A DNA stretch of 64,000 nt, from NCBI RefSeq assembly GCF_011047315.1, contig NZ_CP049259.1:2895001-2959000 (forward strand), given 5' to 3'. Positions 55,103 through 64,000 of this stretch are shown piece by piece. The notes beneath the pieces were generated by a model. It worked only from the letters and a program-made list of their open reading frames with translations. It ran no database searches and was not told the DNA's origin. The DNA comes from Altererythrobacter sp. BO-6 (GTDB lineage: Bacteria > Pseudomonadota > Alphaproteobacteria > Sphingomonadales > Sphingomonadaceae). Position 1 is the stretch's first letter. Each line of letters opens with the position of its first letter. A program made the position numbers and the translations under genes.

Positions 55103-57082
55103 TCAGCGCTGGAGGAAATAGTCGATTGTCCGCGGCTTGCCGCCGGGGGCCTTGCTCGGATGCATATTGTCATAGGCGACGGCATTTCCGAGCACGCGCA
55201 TGATGTAATAGCGGGTCTCGAAATTCGCGGGGATCTTCTCGATCCACGTGACATAGTCGATCGCCCCTGTGCGCGGATCGCCGTTTGCCCGCAGCCATTG
55301 GTTTACGCGGCCTGGGCCGGCATTGTAGGCGCCGATCGCAAGCGGGTATGCGCCACCATAATAGTCGAGCATGCGGCGGAAATAGGCATCGCCCAGCTTG
55401 ATATTGTATTGGGTGTCGTCGGTCAGGCTGGCGGACATGTAGTTGACGCCCAGCTTGACCGCCTGTTCGCGCGCGGTACCCGGCATCAGCTGCATCATCC
55501 CGCGCGCACCGGCGTGGCTGACGCGATTCTGGTCGAATTCGCTCTCCTGCCGCATGATCGCATGCGCCATGGTCCAGTTGGCGGTCATGGGGACTTGCAC
55601 GGTCGGGTGGGCAAAGCGTTCGAACCCGGTCAGCCCGTGCTCAGGTGCGGTTGCACCGGCCACTACTGCGAATTCCTCAAGCCGCAGCTCTCGCGAAAGT
55701 TCGGCAAGCAGGGCCATATCGGCCGGCGTGCGTGCCTTGTCTGCCAGCGCTTCGAAGAAAGCGCGCTCGGTCCGCCAGTCGCGCCGGGCCGAAGCAATCG
55801 AGCGGAGCGCCCTGACCAAAGGCTTGCGATCGAATTCGGCGCGTTCTTCGGGTGAGATCTGGACCGGGGGCGTTTCCGCGAATTGCGGCATCGGCTGGCC
55901 CAAGGCGCTGAGCGCCAGCTGGCCATAATACTGGTCGCCATATTGCGCGGCCATGCCGAAATAGCGGTTTGCGTCGTTCGTGTTGCCCGCCTGGCGCGAC
56001 GCACGACCCGCCCAATAGAACCCTTTCGCCCGCGTCAGCGGCGTCTTGGCCGCCGCGCCATAACGGTAGAACAGCGGGGCGGCGGCAGCACCGTCACCCA
56101 GCTTCCACAGCGCCTCGGTGCCACCAAGCCACATGAGGTCGGTATATTTGTCGCGCAGACGGAAAGACCCGTCGCTCACATCGGTGCCCGGGGCGAACAG
56201 GTCATCGACCGACGCCGCGATCCTGACCGCCCGCTGCGCGCCTGCGCCCTTGGCGGCGGTCAGCATTTCGCTGACCATGTCGGCTGCATCATGCGGCAGG
56301 CCTGCAAATTTCGGCCTGCTGGCCAGCACATCGATCGCCTGCGAAATCCGCTGGTTCTTCCGGTAGTAGCGGACGAGGTTGTAGACCACGCCCGGCTGGT
56401 CGAGCGCGGCGCGCGGGATGGCGATGCCTTCATCGGCGGCCAGCTCGTCGCGCAGCAGCGCAATGCGCTTGGTGAAAAGGTCACGCTTCTCAGGCGATGT
56501 CATCAGGATGTGGCGCTGTGCGGCATCAGCCGCACCTTGCCATAGCAATGCCTCCATCCGGGCGTCATTGTCGTCCTGGGTGAAAATCCCGGCATAAAGG
56601 CCAAGGATATAGGCCTCAGCGGTGTCGCTCATTGCGCCGCCGCGCCAGGCTGCCCTGGCTACGTCGCGAGCTTCAGGCCGCTGTACAGATGACAGCGCCA
56701 GCGCATAGCGCGCCCGGCCTGTATTGGTCAGCGGCGGATAAGCGTCGAAATAGGCGACCAGCGCTTCGGGCGAGGGCGCCTCGCTGTCGAGCGCGCTTTC
56801 GGCCCGCGCTTGCAGGCGGGCGGCGCGCGGAAAATCCGGATAGGCGAGCAGGAAACCCGAATAGGCGTTGAAGCCCAGCCGATCGTTGGCGTTGAGGTCT
56901 TCCCAGCGGCTGATCGCCAGATCGGTGCGGGTCGGCTGCTGTGCCACCAGTTGCGTCCGCGCCATGTCCCAGCTGGCGGCATCCTTGGTCGCCGCCGGCG
57001 CACTCATCAGCAGGCTTGCGCTGCCAAGGAACAGCGTTGCCATCAGATATTTGCTGCGAGAGGTATTTTGCATGCTGGACAT
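55103..57082 (-). CDS. slt: Soluble lytic murein transglycosylase (Slt70-like)
   Basis: Periplasmic enzyme of about 659 residues that cleaves glycan to 1,6-anhydro ends. ATG 57082 has AAGGAG upstream; ATG 57073 is an alternative. After the signal (LFLGSASLLMSAPAA) comes a long alpha-superhelical U-domain, then the SLT domain: AIMRQESEFDQNRVSHAGAR with catalytic Glu, MMQLMPGTAREQA, and LAIGAYNAGPGRVNQWL. Upstream in-frame starts run into dapA's promoter and are rejected. Divergent from dapA. Confidence 0.92.
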   Translation of the reverse strand: MSSMQNTSRSKYLMATLFLGSASLLMSAPAATKDAASWDMARTQLVAQQPTRTDLAISRWEDLNANDRLGFNAYSGFLLAYPDFPRAARLQARAESALDSEAPSPEALVAYFDAYPPLTNTGRARYALALSSVQRPEARDVARAAWRGGAMSDTAEAYILGLYAGIFTQDDNDARMEALLWQGAADAAQRHILMTSPEKRDLFTKRIALLRDELAADEGIAIPRAALDQPGVVYNLVRYYRKNQRISQAIDVLASRPKFAGLPHDAADMVSEMLTAAKGAGAQRAVRIAASVDDLFAPGTDVSDGSFRLRDKYTDLMWLGGTEALWKLGDGAAAAPLFYRYGAAAKTPLTRAKGFYWAGRASRQAGNTNDANRYFGMAAQYGDQYYGQLALSALGQPMPQFAETPPVQISPEERAEFDRKPLVRALRSIASARRDWRTERAFFEALADKARTPADMALLAELSRELRLEEFAVVAGATAPEHGLTGFERFAHPTVQVPMTANWTMAHAIMRQESEFDQNRVSHAGARGMMQLMPGTAREQAVKLGVNYMSASLTDDTQYNIKLGDAYFRRMLDYYGGAYPLAIGAYNAGPGRVNQWLRANGDPRTGAIDYVTWIEKIPANFETRYYIMRVLGNAVAYDNMHPSKAPGGKPRTIDYFLQR

Positions 57083-57185
57083 AGTGCCTGCCCGCTCCTT
57101 ATCAGGCCGTGAACAGCCTTGGAAAGCCCACGGCGTTGCATTTTCCCCTCGCGCGGATAATGCCATCAAGAAAGGTCCGAAATCA

Positions 57186-58067
57186 ATGTTTTCTGGTTCC
57201 ATTCCTGCTCTGGTGACTCCGTTTCGCAATGGGGTGTTCGACGAAGCCGCGTTTCGCCGCCTGGTTGACTGGCAGATCGAACAAGGCAGTTCGGCGCTGG
57301 TGCCGTGCGGAACGACCGGCGAAGCGTCGACCCTTTCCAATGCCGAACACCACCGGGTGATCGAAGTCTGCATCGAACAGGCGGCGGGCCGGGTGCCGGT
57401 AATTGCGGGTTGCGGATCGAACGATACGCGCAACGCGCTGCTCCACATGAACTTCTCGCGCAAGGCAGGGGCGGCAGCGGGCTTGTGCGTTGCCCCGTAC
57501 TACAACCGGCCGAGCCAGCGCGGGCTGATTGCGCATTTCAGTTTCCTGGCGGAAAACAGCGACCTGCCGATCGTTCTTTATAACGTTCCCGCGCGCACGG
57601 TGACCGATATCGAGGATGAAACGGTGGTTGCGCTGGTCAAGAAGTACCCTGACCGGATCGTGGCGATCAAGGATGCGAGCGGCGATTTGTCGCGCGTCGC
57701 CGACCACCGCATGGGGATCGGGCGCGAGTTCTGCCAGCTTTCCGGCAATGACGAACTTTGGCTGCCACACTCGGCAGCAGGCGGGCGGGGCTGCATTTCT
57801 GTGACCGCCAATGTCGCTCCGGCGCTTTGCGCGGAATTCCACGAAGCGATCGCCGCGAATGAGCTCAAGAAGGCGCGTGAGCTGAACGACCGGCTGTTTC
57901 CGCTGCATTACGCCATGTTCAGCGATGCCTCGCCCGCGCCGGTCAAATATGCGCTTAGCCGGGTGCATGACTGGATCGAACCGACGGTGCGCCTGCCGCT
58001 GGTCGAATGTTCGGACGCGGCGAAGAAGCAGGTCGACGAAGCGCTGGCGATCGCCGGGCTGCTCTGA
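57186..58067 (+). CDS. dapA: 4-hydroxy-tetrahydrodipicolinate synthase
   Basis: Condenses pyruvate and aspartate semialdehyde in lysine/diaminopimelate synthesis. 293 residues from ATG 57186. The Schiff-base Lys is Lys162 (IVAIKDASGD), the proton-relay Tyr is Tyr132 (VLYNVPARTV) and Thr43-Thr44 lies in PCGTTGEAS. Product feeds the peptidoglycan remodelled by the divergent slt gene. It begins a plus-strand run dapA-smpB-DUF2062-cckA. Confidence 0.97.
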   Translation: MFSGSIPALVTPFRNGVFDEAAFRRLVDWQIEQGSSALVPCGTTGEASTLSNAEHHRVIEVCIEQAAGRVPVIAGCGSNDTRNALLHMNFSRKAGAAAGLCVAPYYNRPSQRGLIAHFSFLAENSDLPIVLYNVPARTVTDIEDETVVALVKKYPDRIVAIKDASGDLSRVADHRMGIGREFCQLSGNDELWLPHSAAGGRGCISVTANVAPALCAEFHEAIAANELKKARELNDRLFPLHYAMFSDASPAPVKYALSRVHDWIEPTVRLPLVECSDAAKKQVDEALAIAGLL

Positions 58068-58118
58068 CCAGACCGCCCCTTTCGCTTTGATGTTTTAGCC
58101 CCTACATGGCGCGCCATC

Positions 58119-58601
58119 ATGGCTCGCCCGAAACCCGAAACCTTCGACAAGCAGAAGACCGTCGCCGAAAACCGGCGTGCGCGGTTTGACTATGCCATCG
58201 AGGACAAGTTCGAAGCCGGGCTGGCGCTGTCCGGCACTGAAGTGAAGGCGCTGCGCGCGGGCGAGGCCTCGATCGCCGAAAGCTATGCTGAAGTCCGCGA
58301 TGGCGAGGTGTGGCTCGTCAATGCCAATATCCCCGAATACAGCCATGGCAACCGGCTCAACCACGAGCCGCGCCGCCCGCGCAAGCTGCTGCTCCATGCC
58401 CGCGAGATCGAAAAACTGTTCGGCGCGGTAGAGCGCAAGGGCATGACGCTGATCCCGCTGTCGATCTATTTCAACAAGACCGGCCGGGCGAAGGTTGAAC
58501 TGGCGCTGGCCAAGGGCAAGCAGGCGCATGACAAGCGCCAGTCGATCAAGGAACGCGACTGGAAGCGCGACAAGGCGCGGCTGATGCGCGAACGGGGCTA
58601 A
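58119..58601 (+). CDS. smpB: SsrA-binding protein SmpB
   Basis: Binds tmRNA and delivers it to stalled ribosomes in trans-translation. The 160 residues show [40 protein letters not shown], and a basic C-terminal helix [23 protein letters not shown] 58119 with good fit to the family N-terminus. Fifty-one bases after dapA. The tmRNA gene itself is not in the window. Confidence 0.97.
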   Translation: MARPKPETFDKQKTVAENRRARFDYAIEDKFEAGLALSGTEVKALRAGEASIAESYAEVRDGEVWLVNANIPEYSHGNRLNHEPRRPRKLLLHAREIEKLFGAVERKGMTLIPLSIYFNKTGRAKVELALAKGKQAHDKRQSIKERDWKRDKARLMRERG

Positions 58602-58748
58602 AAAAACCGGTTTCGCTGTTGCGGATTCACCATATTGTCAGGGAAATCCTGCTACCCATATCGGCCAGATAACCCGCTTTGCCGAAATTGCCGCGTGCTC
58701 CCCTTGCGGAGCGGCAGTTTCGGGCGCAAGGCGGCGGCGGAAAAGGCA

Positions 58749-59337
58749 ATGGCGACCACGATCGAAAACATGGCTGGCGGACAAATTGCGCAGCTATTTC
58801 CCGACTCGCGAGGAAATGGCCGGCAATCGCTGGCTTGCGCCGATTGCGCATCGCTTCCTCAGCCCTGAGCTGTGGCGCTTTACCCGCCGCTCGGTGCCGC
58901 GCGGAGTGGCGCTGGGCCTGTTCGCCGCCTTTATCGTGCCGATCGGCCAGATTTTCCTCGCGGCGTTCCTGGCACTTCCGGCGCGGGCCAATGTGCCGCT
59001 AGCGGCAGCGGTGACCTTTGTCACCAATCCCTTCACGCTGCCCTTCTGGCTGGTTGTCGCCAACAAGGTTGGGGGCCTGACGCTGATGGTCGACGCGGCC
59101 ACAGCCGGGGTGGCAACCCATGGCATGGAAAGCGGGCGGTTTGCCTGGCTGGAAGAGCTTTGGGAGCTGGCCGGCGTCACCGCCTTCGGTTTCATCGTGC
59201 TGGCCGTTGTGACCGCGGCGATCGGCTATCTGGCATCAGGCGCGATCTGGCGCATCATCGTATCGCGCCGCCGCTCCCGGCGATTGCGGCAGATGGAAAT
59301 GCGGCTGGATGACCGGCTCGGGGTCGGCAAAGGATGA
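58749..59337 (+). CDS. DUF2062 membrane protein; true start lies across a one-base frameshift
   Basis: Inner-membrane protein of about 195 residues with four hydrophobic segments and the DUF2062 pattern SYFPTREEMAGNRWLAPIAH, RFTRRSVPRGVALGLFAAFI and VTFVTNPFTLPFWLVVANKV. The current frame can only start at TTG 58786, which cuts into the conserved N-terminus. Removing one A from the run 58765-58768 joins it to ATG 58749 (GGAAAAGGC upstream) and gives MATTIETWLADKLRSYFPTR. Its stop overlaps the cckA ATG, so both are one operon. Function unknown. Confidence 0.82.
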
Positions 59338-61788
59338 ATTTGCGAGCCGGTTTGCTGGACGGCAAGGCAATCGACCAACCCACAGTGCTGCTGGGCGGTA
59401 TCGCCGGTGCGATGCTGCTGAGTGCGGCAATCCTGTGGCTCGCTACAGGCGAAATCCTGCTGGTGCTGGCATATGCACTGGGCCTCGCGGTGCTGTTTGG
59501 CGCAGGCCTTGCCATGCAGCGCCTGCAATCCCTGCCACAGGGCGAAATCGCTGCTGCCATTGACTGGTCGGTGACGGTTGCCGCGATTGACAAACCTGGC
59601 GAAGCGATTGCCATTACTGACCGCGCCAACCGGCTGGTGTGCGCCAATTCAGCCTATGTTGAATGGTTTGGCGTGGATGCCGCGCCGCCCAGCTTGCCGG
59701 TTGAGCGAGCGGCGCTTGAGGAGCTTGTGCGGCTGGTCCGCCGGGCATGGCGCGATGGGAAGGCTCAGGCTGATCGACTTGACGGCACGAACGGCACGAC
59801 ACCGTTTACAGCCAGTGCGCAACGTGCGGGCAGGGGTGATGATCACCTGATCTGGCGCTTCCGCAAGATCGAACCCAAGATCGCCGATCCGCTGGCGAGT
59901 TACGATGTGACAGGGGCGTTCGGGCGGATGCTGGCCAAGGCCGGGATCGAAGCTGCCATCACCGGCCCCGATGGCACGATCAAGAGTGCCAGTGCCGGTT
60001 TCGCAGAGCGCGCCGCCGGAGACGCGCATACCACTCTGGCCGGGCAGGATTTCGTGTCTTTCCTTCGCTCCGACGACCGCGAGCGCATTTATTTCGCGCG
60101 CGAAGGCAAGGGCGGAACGCCGCAGACCCTGATCCATGTCCCGCTGGACGATCCCGACAATCCCTCGCCGGCAGGGCCGGAAGAGGCGCAATCGCTGATG
60201 CTGCTGGTCGATAGCGGGGTTGGCATCGGTTCCGGATGGGAAACATCTTCCCAAGGCGTGGCCCAGCTGGAGGCATTGCTGGCGCAGCTGCCGCTAGGCC
60301 TCGCCATGACCGATCGGGATGGCCGGTTCCTGTTCTCGAATGAGGCATTCCTGCGGGCGATCGACCGCGAGCAGCGCGGGCTTCCGGCATTCCCGACCGA
60401 TCTGGTGGTGCGGGAGGACAAGGCCGCGCTGTCTGACGCGGTGCGGCGCCATGGCCGCGGTCCTGCCACCAGCGGCAACATGGCGATACGGCTGAGCCAT
60501 GCGCCCGATGAGACGGTATCGCTGGGCTTGGCCGGCGTGCGCGGGTTGGGCGAAGCCGCTGTCCTGCTGAGCCTCACAGACTCGAAGGAAGAAACCCAGC
60601 TCAAGCGCCAGGTCGCACAAGCCACCAAGATGCAGGCGGTGGGCCAGCTGGCCGGCGGCGTGGCACATGACTTCAACAATGTGCTGACCGCGATCATCGG
60701 CACATGCGACCTGATGCTGCTGCGTCACACGCCGGGGGACAGCGATTACGACGATATCCAGCAGATCCGTGCGAATTCGAACCGGGCCGCCTCGCTGACG
60801 CGGCAATTGCTGGCTTTCTCCCGCCAGCAAACGCTGCGCCCTGAAATCCTGCAGCTGCCCGATGTCGTCAGCGAAGTGAACCCGCTGATCACCCGCCTGC
60901 TTGGCGAAAAGATCGAATACAAGGTGCAGCATGACCGCGACCTGGGGCCGGTGCGTGCCGACCCGCAGCAGCTTGAACAGGTGATCATGAACCTTGCGGT
61001 CAATGCGCGCGATGCGATCCAGATGCACCGCGGCGGGGCGGGCAAGATTACGTTGACCACACGCCGGGTGAATATGCGGCAGGTTGAGCAGATGGGTTCG
61101 GAAATCCTCCCTGCGGCCGACTATACCGTGCTGGTGGTCGAAGACACCGGCGGGGGCATACCGCCGCAGGTGATGCCAAAGCTGTTCGAACCGTTCTTCA
61201 CCACCAAGGAGCAAGGCAAGGGCACCGGGCTTGGCCTGTCGACCGCATACGGTATCGTCAAGCAGTCGGGCGGCTTCCTGTTCGCAGACAATGTGACGGG
61301 TGCTGGCGGGCGCGTGATCGGTGCGCGTTTCGCAGTCTATCTTCCGGTCCACCAAGGGCCGATGCCGCAGGCACCGCAAGCACCCGCTGAAGCGCCGTCG
61401 AGCGAATGGTCGGGCGGCGGGCGCATCCTGCTGGTGGAGGACGAAGACATGGTGCGTGCCGTGGCCGAGCGCGCGCTCAGCCGCGCAGGCTATGTCGTCA
61501 CCCCCTGTGCCGATGGCGAGGAAGGACTTGCCGCCATCACCTCCGGGGGGCGAATTCGACCTGGTCGTAAGCGATGTCGTGATGCCCGGGATGGATGGCC
61601 CGGCCATGGCGCGCGCGATCCGCCAGACGCAGCCCGATCTGCCGGTGCTGTTCATGTCCGGCTATGCCGAGGAACAGCTGCGCAAGGATATCGACATCCC
61701 GCGCATGCACTTCCTGGCGAAGCCGTTCAGCGTGCAGCAGATCAGCGACAAGGTTGCCGGGATCATGCAGGCCCTGCCGAGGCACTAG
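59334..61788 (+). pseudogene. cckA: Hybrid histidine kinase CckA, one frameshift in the receiver domain
   Basis: Master cell-cycle phosphorelay kinase of alphaproteobacteria, acting through ChpT on CtrA. Two membrane segments (about 20-58), PAS-like sensor domains to about 420, HisKA with His445 (GGVAHDFNNVLTAIIG), HATPase motifs (NLAVNARDAI, DTGGGIP, GTGLGLSTAYGIV) and a receiver domain. The frame breaks in the G-run 61545-61550; with five G it continues EFDLVVSDVVMPGMDG (phospho-Asp) to FLAKPFSVQQI and TAG at 61786, 817 residues. As printed, the receiver is lost, so an assembly error is likely. Confidence 0.92.
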
Positions 61789-61895
61789 TACGCCATATAG
61801 AGGGCGAAGCGACCGTAGTCGTCTATCCTGTCGGCCAGCATTGGTTCACAAACGGACTGTGAAACAGTGGCTTGGATTGCGGGCAGGAGGATTTG

Positions 61896-63392
61896 ATGGC
61901 GAATTTTCGCAAATGGAAGCGGGTTGCTCTGGCAGGGACCTTGCTGGCGACGAGTACGGCGGTGCTCTCCCAAAGCGACGAAAGCGCGCAGGGCGACCTT
62001 TCGATCACCATCTACAATAACGGCCAGGCGCTGGTGCAGGACGTACGGCAAATTGCGATCGCTGCAGGCCGCAGCCGGATCGAATTCCCCGATGTCTCGG
62101 CCCAGATCAGGCCGGAAACGCTCAGCTTCGCTGCCAGTGGCGCGGCGATTGTCGAGCAGAACTTCGACTTTGACCTGCTGACCCCGCAAAAGATGATGGA
62201 GAAGGCGATCGGCCAAACGGTCACGCTGATCCGCACCAATCCCGCAACCGGTGCAGAAACGCGCGAGCGCGCCAAGGTGCTGTCGACCGCAGGCGGCGTG
62301 GTGATCCAGATCGGTGACCGGATCGAAGTGCTGCGTGACGACGGCCTGCCGGTGCGCGTCGTGTTCGACCGGGTTCCCCCGAACCTGCGCGCGCGGCCGA
62401 CACTCTCGGTAAACGTCCAGAGCGACCGGGCCGGCACGCGCCCTGCCTCGATCCGTTACCTGACCCCGGGGCTGGGCTGGAACGCCGACTATGTCGCGCT
62501 GTTCGACGAAGGGCGGGGCACGATCGACGTCCAGGGCTGGGTCACGCTGACCAATAACACCGGCACCACTTTCAACAACGCCAACACCCTGCTGGTGGCT
62601 GGCAACCCGTCCAATGCATCTGTGCGGTATCGGCAGATCATGTCGCGCGCCGTCGCAACCACGCGCCCCGGCACGGAAAGTGCGGACCGCGAACAGGTGG
62701 GCGATTTCTACCTTTACCCGATCAGCGGGCGGACCACGATTGCCAACGCCCAGACCAAGCAGGTCAGCTTCCTTGACGCGCACGGCGTTCCGGCGCGCAA
62801 GGTCTATGGCCACACTGTTGTCTGGCTGGCGAATGATGGTGAACCCCAGAACGTCAGCAGCGAGATCGCCTTCAGTTCGTCGCGCTCGGGCGGGCTGGGC
62901 GATGCGCTGCCCGCAGGCACCGTGCGGTTCTATCAGCGCGACCGCAAGGGCAGCCCGCAATTCATCGGTGAGAGCGCGATCGATCACACTCCCATGGGCA
63001 GCGAGCTGACGCTGCGAACCGGCGATGCCTTCGATATCCAAGTGAAGTCCGAAGTCGAAAAGCGCGAGAAAATGACCCCGGACGAGTGGGAGCGGGTCGA
63101 ACGCTTCAAGGTCACCTTGCCCGATGGCGAGGCCGTGAGCGGCATTCGTGAGCGGCCCAAGACCTATTGGACCACCACGATGCGCTATACGCTGACCAAC
63201 GCCAAATCCTCGCCTGTAGAGGTCGAACTGGTCCAGGCCGGGCTCGACTATGGCTGGTGGAGCCGCGATTTCCGTGTTGTCAGCGAGGACGTGCCGGGGG
63301 AACAGCTGAACGCCAACAAGCGCAAATATGTCATCAGCGTGCCCGCCAATGGCGAGCGGGTGGTGCGGGTGACCTACGCTACGCGGTATTGA
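61896..63392 (+). CDS. DUF4139 exported protein
   Basis: Protein of 498 residues with AGGAGG six bases before ATG 61896. A signal peptide (about 1-27) precedes LSITIYNNGQALVQDVRQIA. The DUF4139 body has RPASIRYLTPGLGWNADYVA, GWVTLTNNTGTTFNNANTLL and the WWSRDFRVVSEDV ending, beta-rich. Family function is not established. The next gene is a paralogue four bases downstream. Confidence 0.8.
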   Translation: MANFRKWKRVALAGTLLATSTAVLSQSDESAQGDLSITIYNNGQALVQDVRQIAIAAGRSRIEFPDVSAQIRPETLSFAASGAAIVEQNFDFDLLTPQKMMEKAIGQTVTLIRTNPATGAETRERAKVLSTAGGVVIQIGDRIEVLRDDGLPVRVVFDRVPPNLRARPTLSVNVQSDRAGTRPASIRYLTPGLGWNADYVALFDEGRGTIDVQGWVTLTNNTGTTFNNANTLLVAGNPSNASVRYRQIMSRAVATTRPGTESADREQVGDFYLYPISGRTTIANAQTKQVSFLDAHGVPARKVYGHTVVWLANDGEPQNVSSEIAFSSSRSGGLGDALPAGTVRFYQRDRKGSPQFIGESAIDHTPMGSELTLRTGDAFDIQVKSEVEKREKMTPDEWERVERFKVTLPDGEAVSGIRERPKTYWTTTMRYTLTNAKSSPVEVELVQAGLDYGWWSRDFRVVSEDVPGEQLNANKRKYVISVPANGERVVRVTYATRY

Positions 63393-63396
63393 TCCG

Positions 63397-64000
63397 ATGC
63401 GCCGCTTGCGCGCCTGTGTAATTGCCGCGCTGGCACTGCTCGGCGGTCCGCTGGCCGCGCGCGAGGTAGTGGATGCATCCGCGCCAGAAAAGCTTGCGGT
63501 CACGATCTATCGCGATCCCAGCCAGGGAGAGTTCGATCCCGATAGGCCGCAAGGCTTCGGCCTGATCAGCGAAACCCGCACAGTCACCTTGCCACCCGGC
63601 GAATCGACTATCCGCTTCACCGGCGTCGCCGAGGGAATGGTCGCGGTCTCGGCCATGGTCACCGGCCTGCCCGGCGGCACGATCGAGAAGAACCGCAATG
63701 CAGCGCTGCTTTCCCCTGCTGCGCTGGTCGACGGAACACTGGGCAACCGCGTTACCGTCACCCGCACGAACCCCGCAACCGGCGTTGCACAAAGCGAGCA
63801 AGCGGTCGTCCGCACCCGTGCCGATGGCGGCATCGTGCTGCAAACGTCGCAAGGATATGAAGCGGTGCGCTGCTCAGGCCTGCCCGAACGGCTCGGCTTT
63901 GACCGTGTACCGGCGGGACTGTCAGCGGAACCGGTGTTTACCATCGACACGCGCGACGAGACCGGCGGCAACTACACCGTCACGTTGACCTATCTCGCCT
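63397..64000 (+). CDS. DUF4139-type exported protein, cut by the window end
   Basis: The ATG at 63397 opens a frame that stays open to the last base (201 codons visible). A signal peptide ends PLAAREV. The N-terminal domain parallels the upstream gene: LAVTIYRDPSQGEF, a Ser/Thr-Val-Thr-Leu-Pro-Pro-Gly-Glu segment, and NRVTVTRTNPATGVAQSEQA, which matches TVTLIRTNPATGAETRERAK of the preceding paralogue. Probably a tandem duplication in one operon. Confidence 0.78.
   Translation, partial: MRRLRACVIAALALLGGPLAAREVVDASAPEKLAVTIYRDPSQGEFDPDRPQGFGLISETRTVTLPPGESTIRFTGVAEGMVAVSAMVTGLPGGTIEKNRNAALLSPAALVDGTLGNRVTVTRTNPATGVAQSEQAVVRTRADGGIVLQTSQGYEAVRCSGLPERLGFDRVPAGLSAEPVFTIDTRDETGGNYTVTLTYLA

Overview
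The window reads as chromosomal DNA of a GC-rich alphaproteobacterium of the order Sphingomonadales, most likely the Erythrobacteraceae. This is inferred from the ribosomal spc/alpha gene order, a CckA-type cell-cycle kinase beside dapA-smpB, the mdh-sucD-sucA-sucB-lpdA order, a GAAC-N7-GAAC LexA site before uvrA, and the many small secreted proteins. No 16S rRNA gene is present, so the placement is inference. No tRNA, rRNA, CRISPR array, insertion sequence or integrase was seen.

Layout. 1-7731 (+): the end of the spc operon and the alpha operon (rplR, rpsE, rpmD, rplO, secY, adk, a periplasmic SRPBCC protein, rpsM, rpsK, rpoA, rplQ). 7818-12919 (+): a secreted SxxK serine hydrolase, a frameshifted prolyl oligopeptidase and two tandem secreted paralogues rich in Arg-Tyr-Asp. 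12929-18218: a TRIC-type channel, a PepSY protein and an amidase (-), an M49-like zinc peptidase lipoprotein (+) and an unassigned polytopic membrane protein (-). 18234-25723 (-): the TCA block lpdA, sucB, sucA, sucD, mdh, without sucC. 25997-31127: a GGDEF-EAL enzyme (-) and a BtuFCD/Fec-type importer (+). 31141-33168: an unassigned lipoprotein pair and a palindrome-rich region leading to the LexA site of uvrA (33169-36084). 36388-38283: a visibly AT-rich island with one OLD-family ATPase/TOPRIM nuclease. 38284-40991: small genes (HTH protein, CHRD protein, a haem-motif lipoprotein, RlpA). 40992-41814: no supported gene but much structure. 41815-55096: argG, an acyltransferase, two cyclopropane synthases, an LptB-like ATPase, a Moco oxidoreductase with its cytochrome b, SDR, PhzF, MOSC, rlmN, IalB-like and greB. 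55103-64000: slt, dapA, smpB, DUF2062, cckA and two DUF4139 proteins.

Five genes (prolyl oligopeptidase, argG, a cyclopropane synthase, the DUF2062 gene, cckA) each carry a single one-base frameshift, four of them in or beside a homopolymer. Base errors in the assembly explain this pattern more simply than five independent gene deaths.

The best leads for something undescribed are the lone OLD nuclease in foreign-looking DNA, the structured 0.8-kb gap at 40992-41814, the palindrome-rich leader and lipoprotein pair at 31141-33003, the 19-base repeat shared by 38868 and 43136, and the SEDS-like membrane protein at 17388-18218. None can be called a new system from sequence alone.
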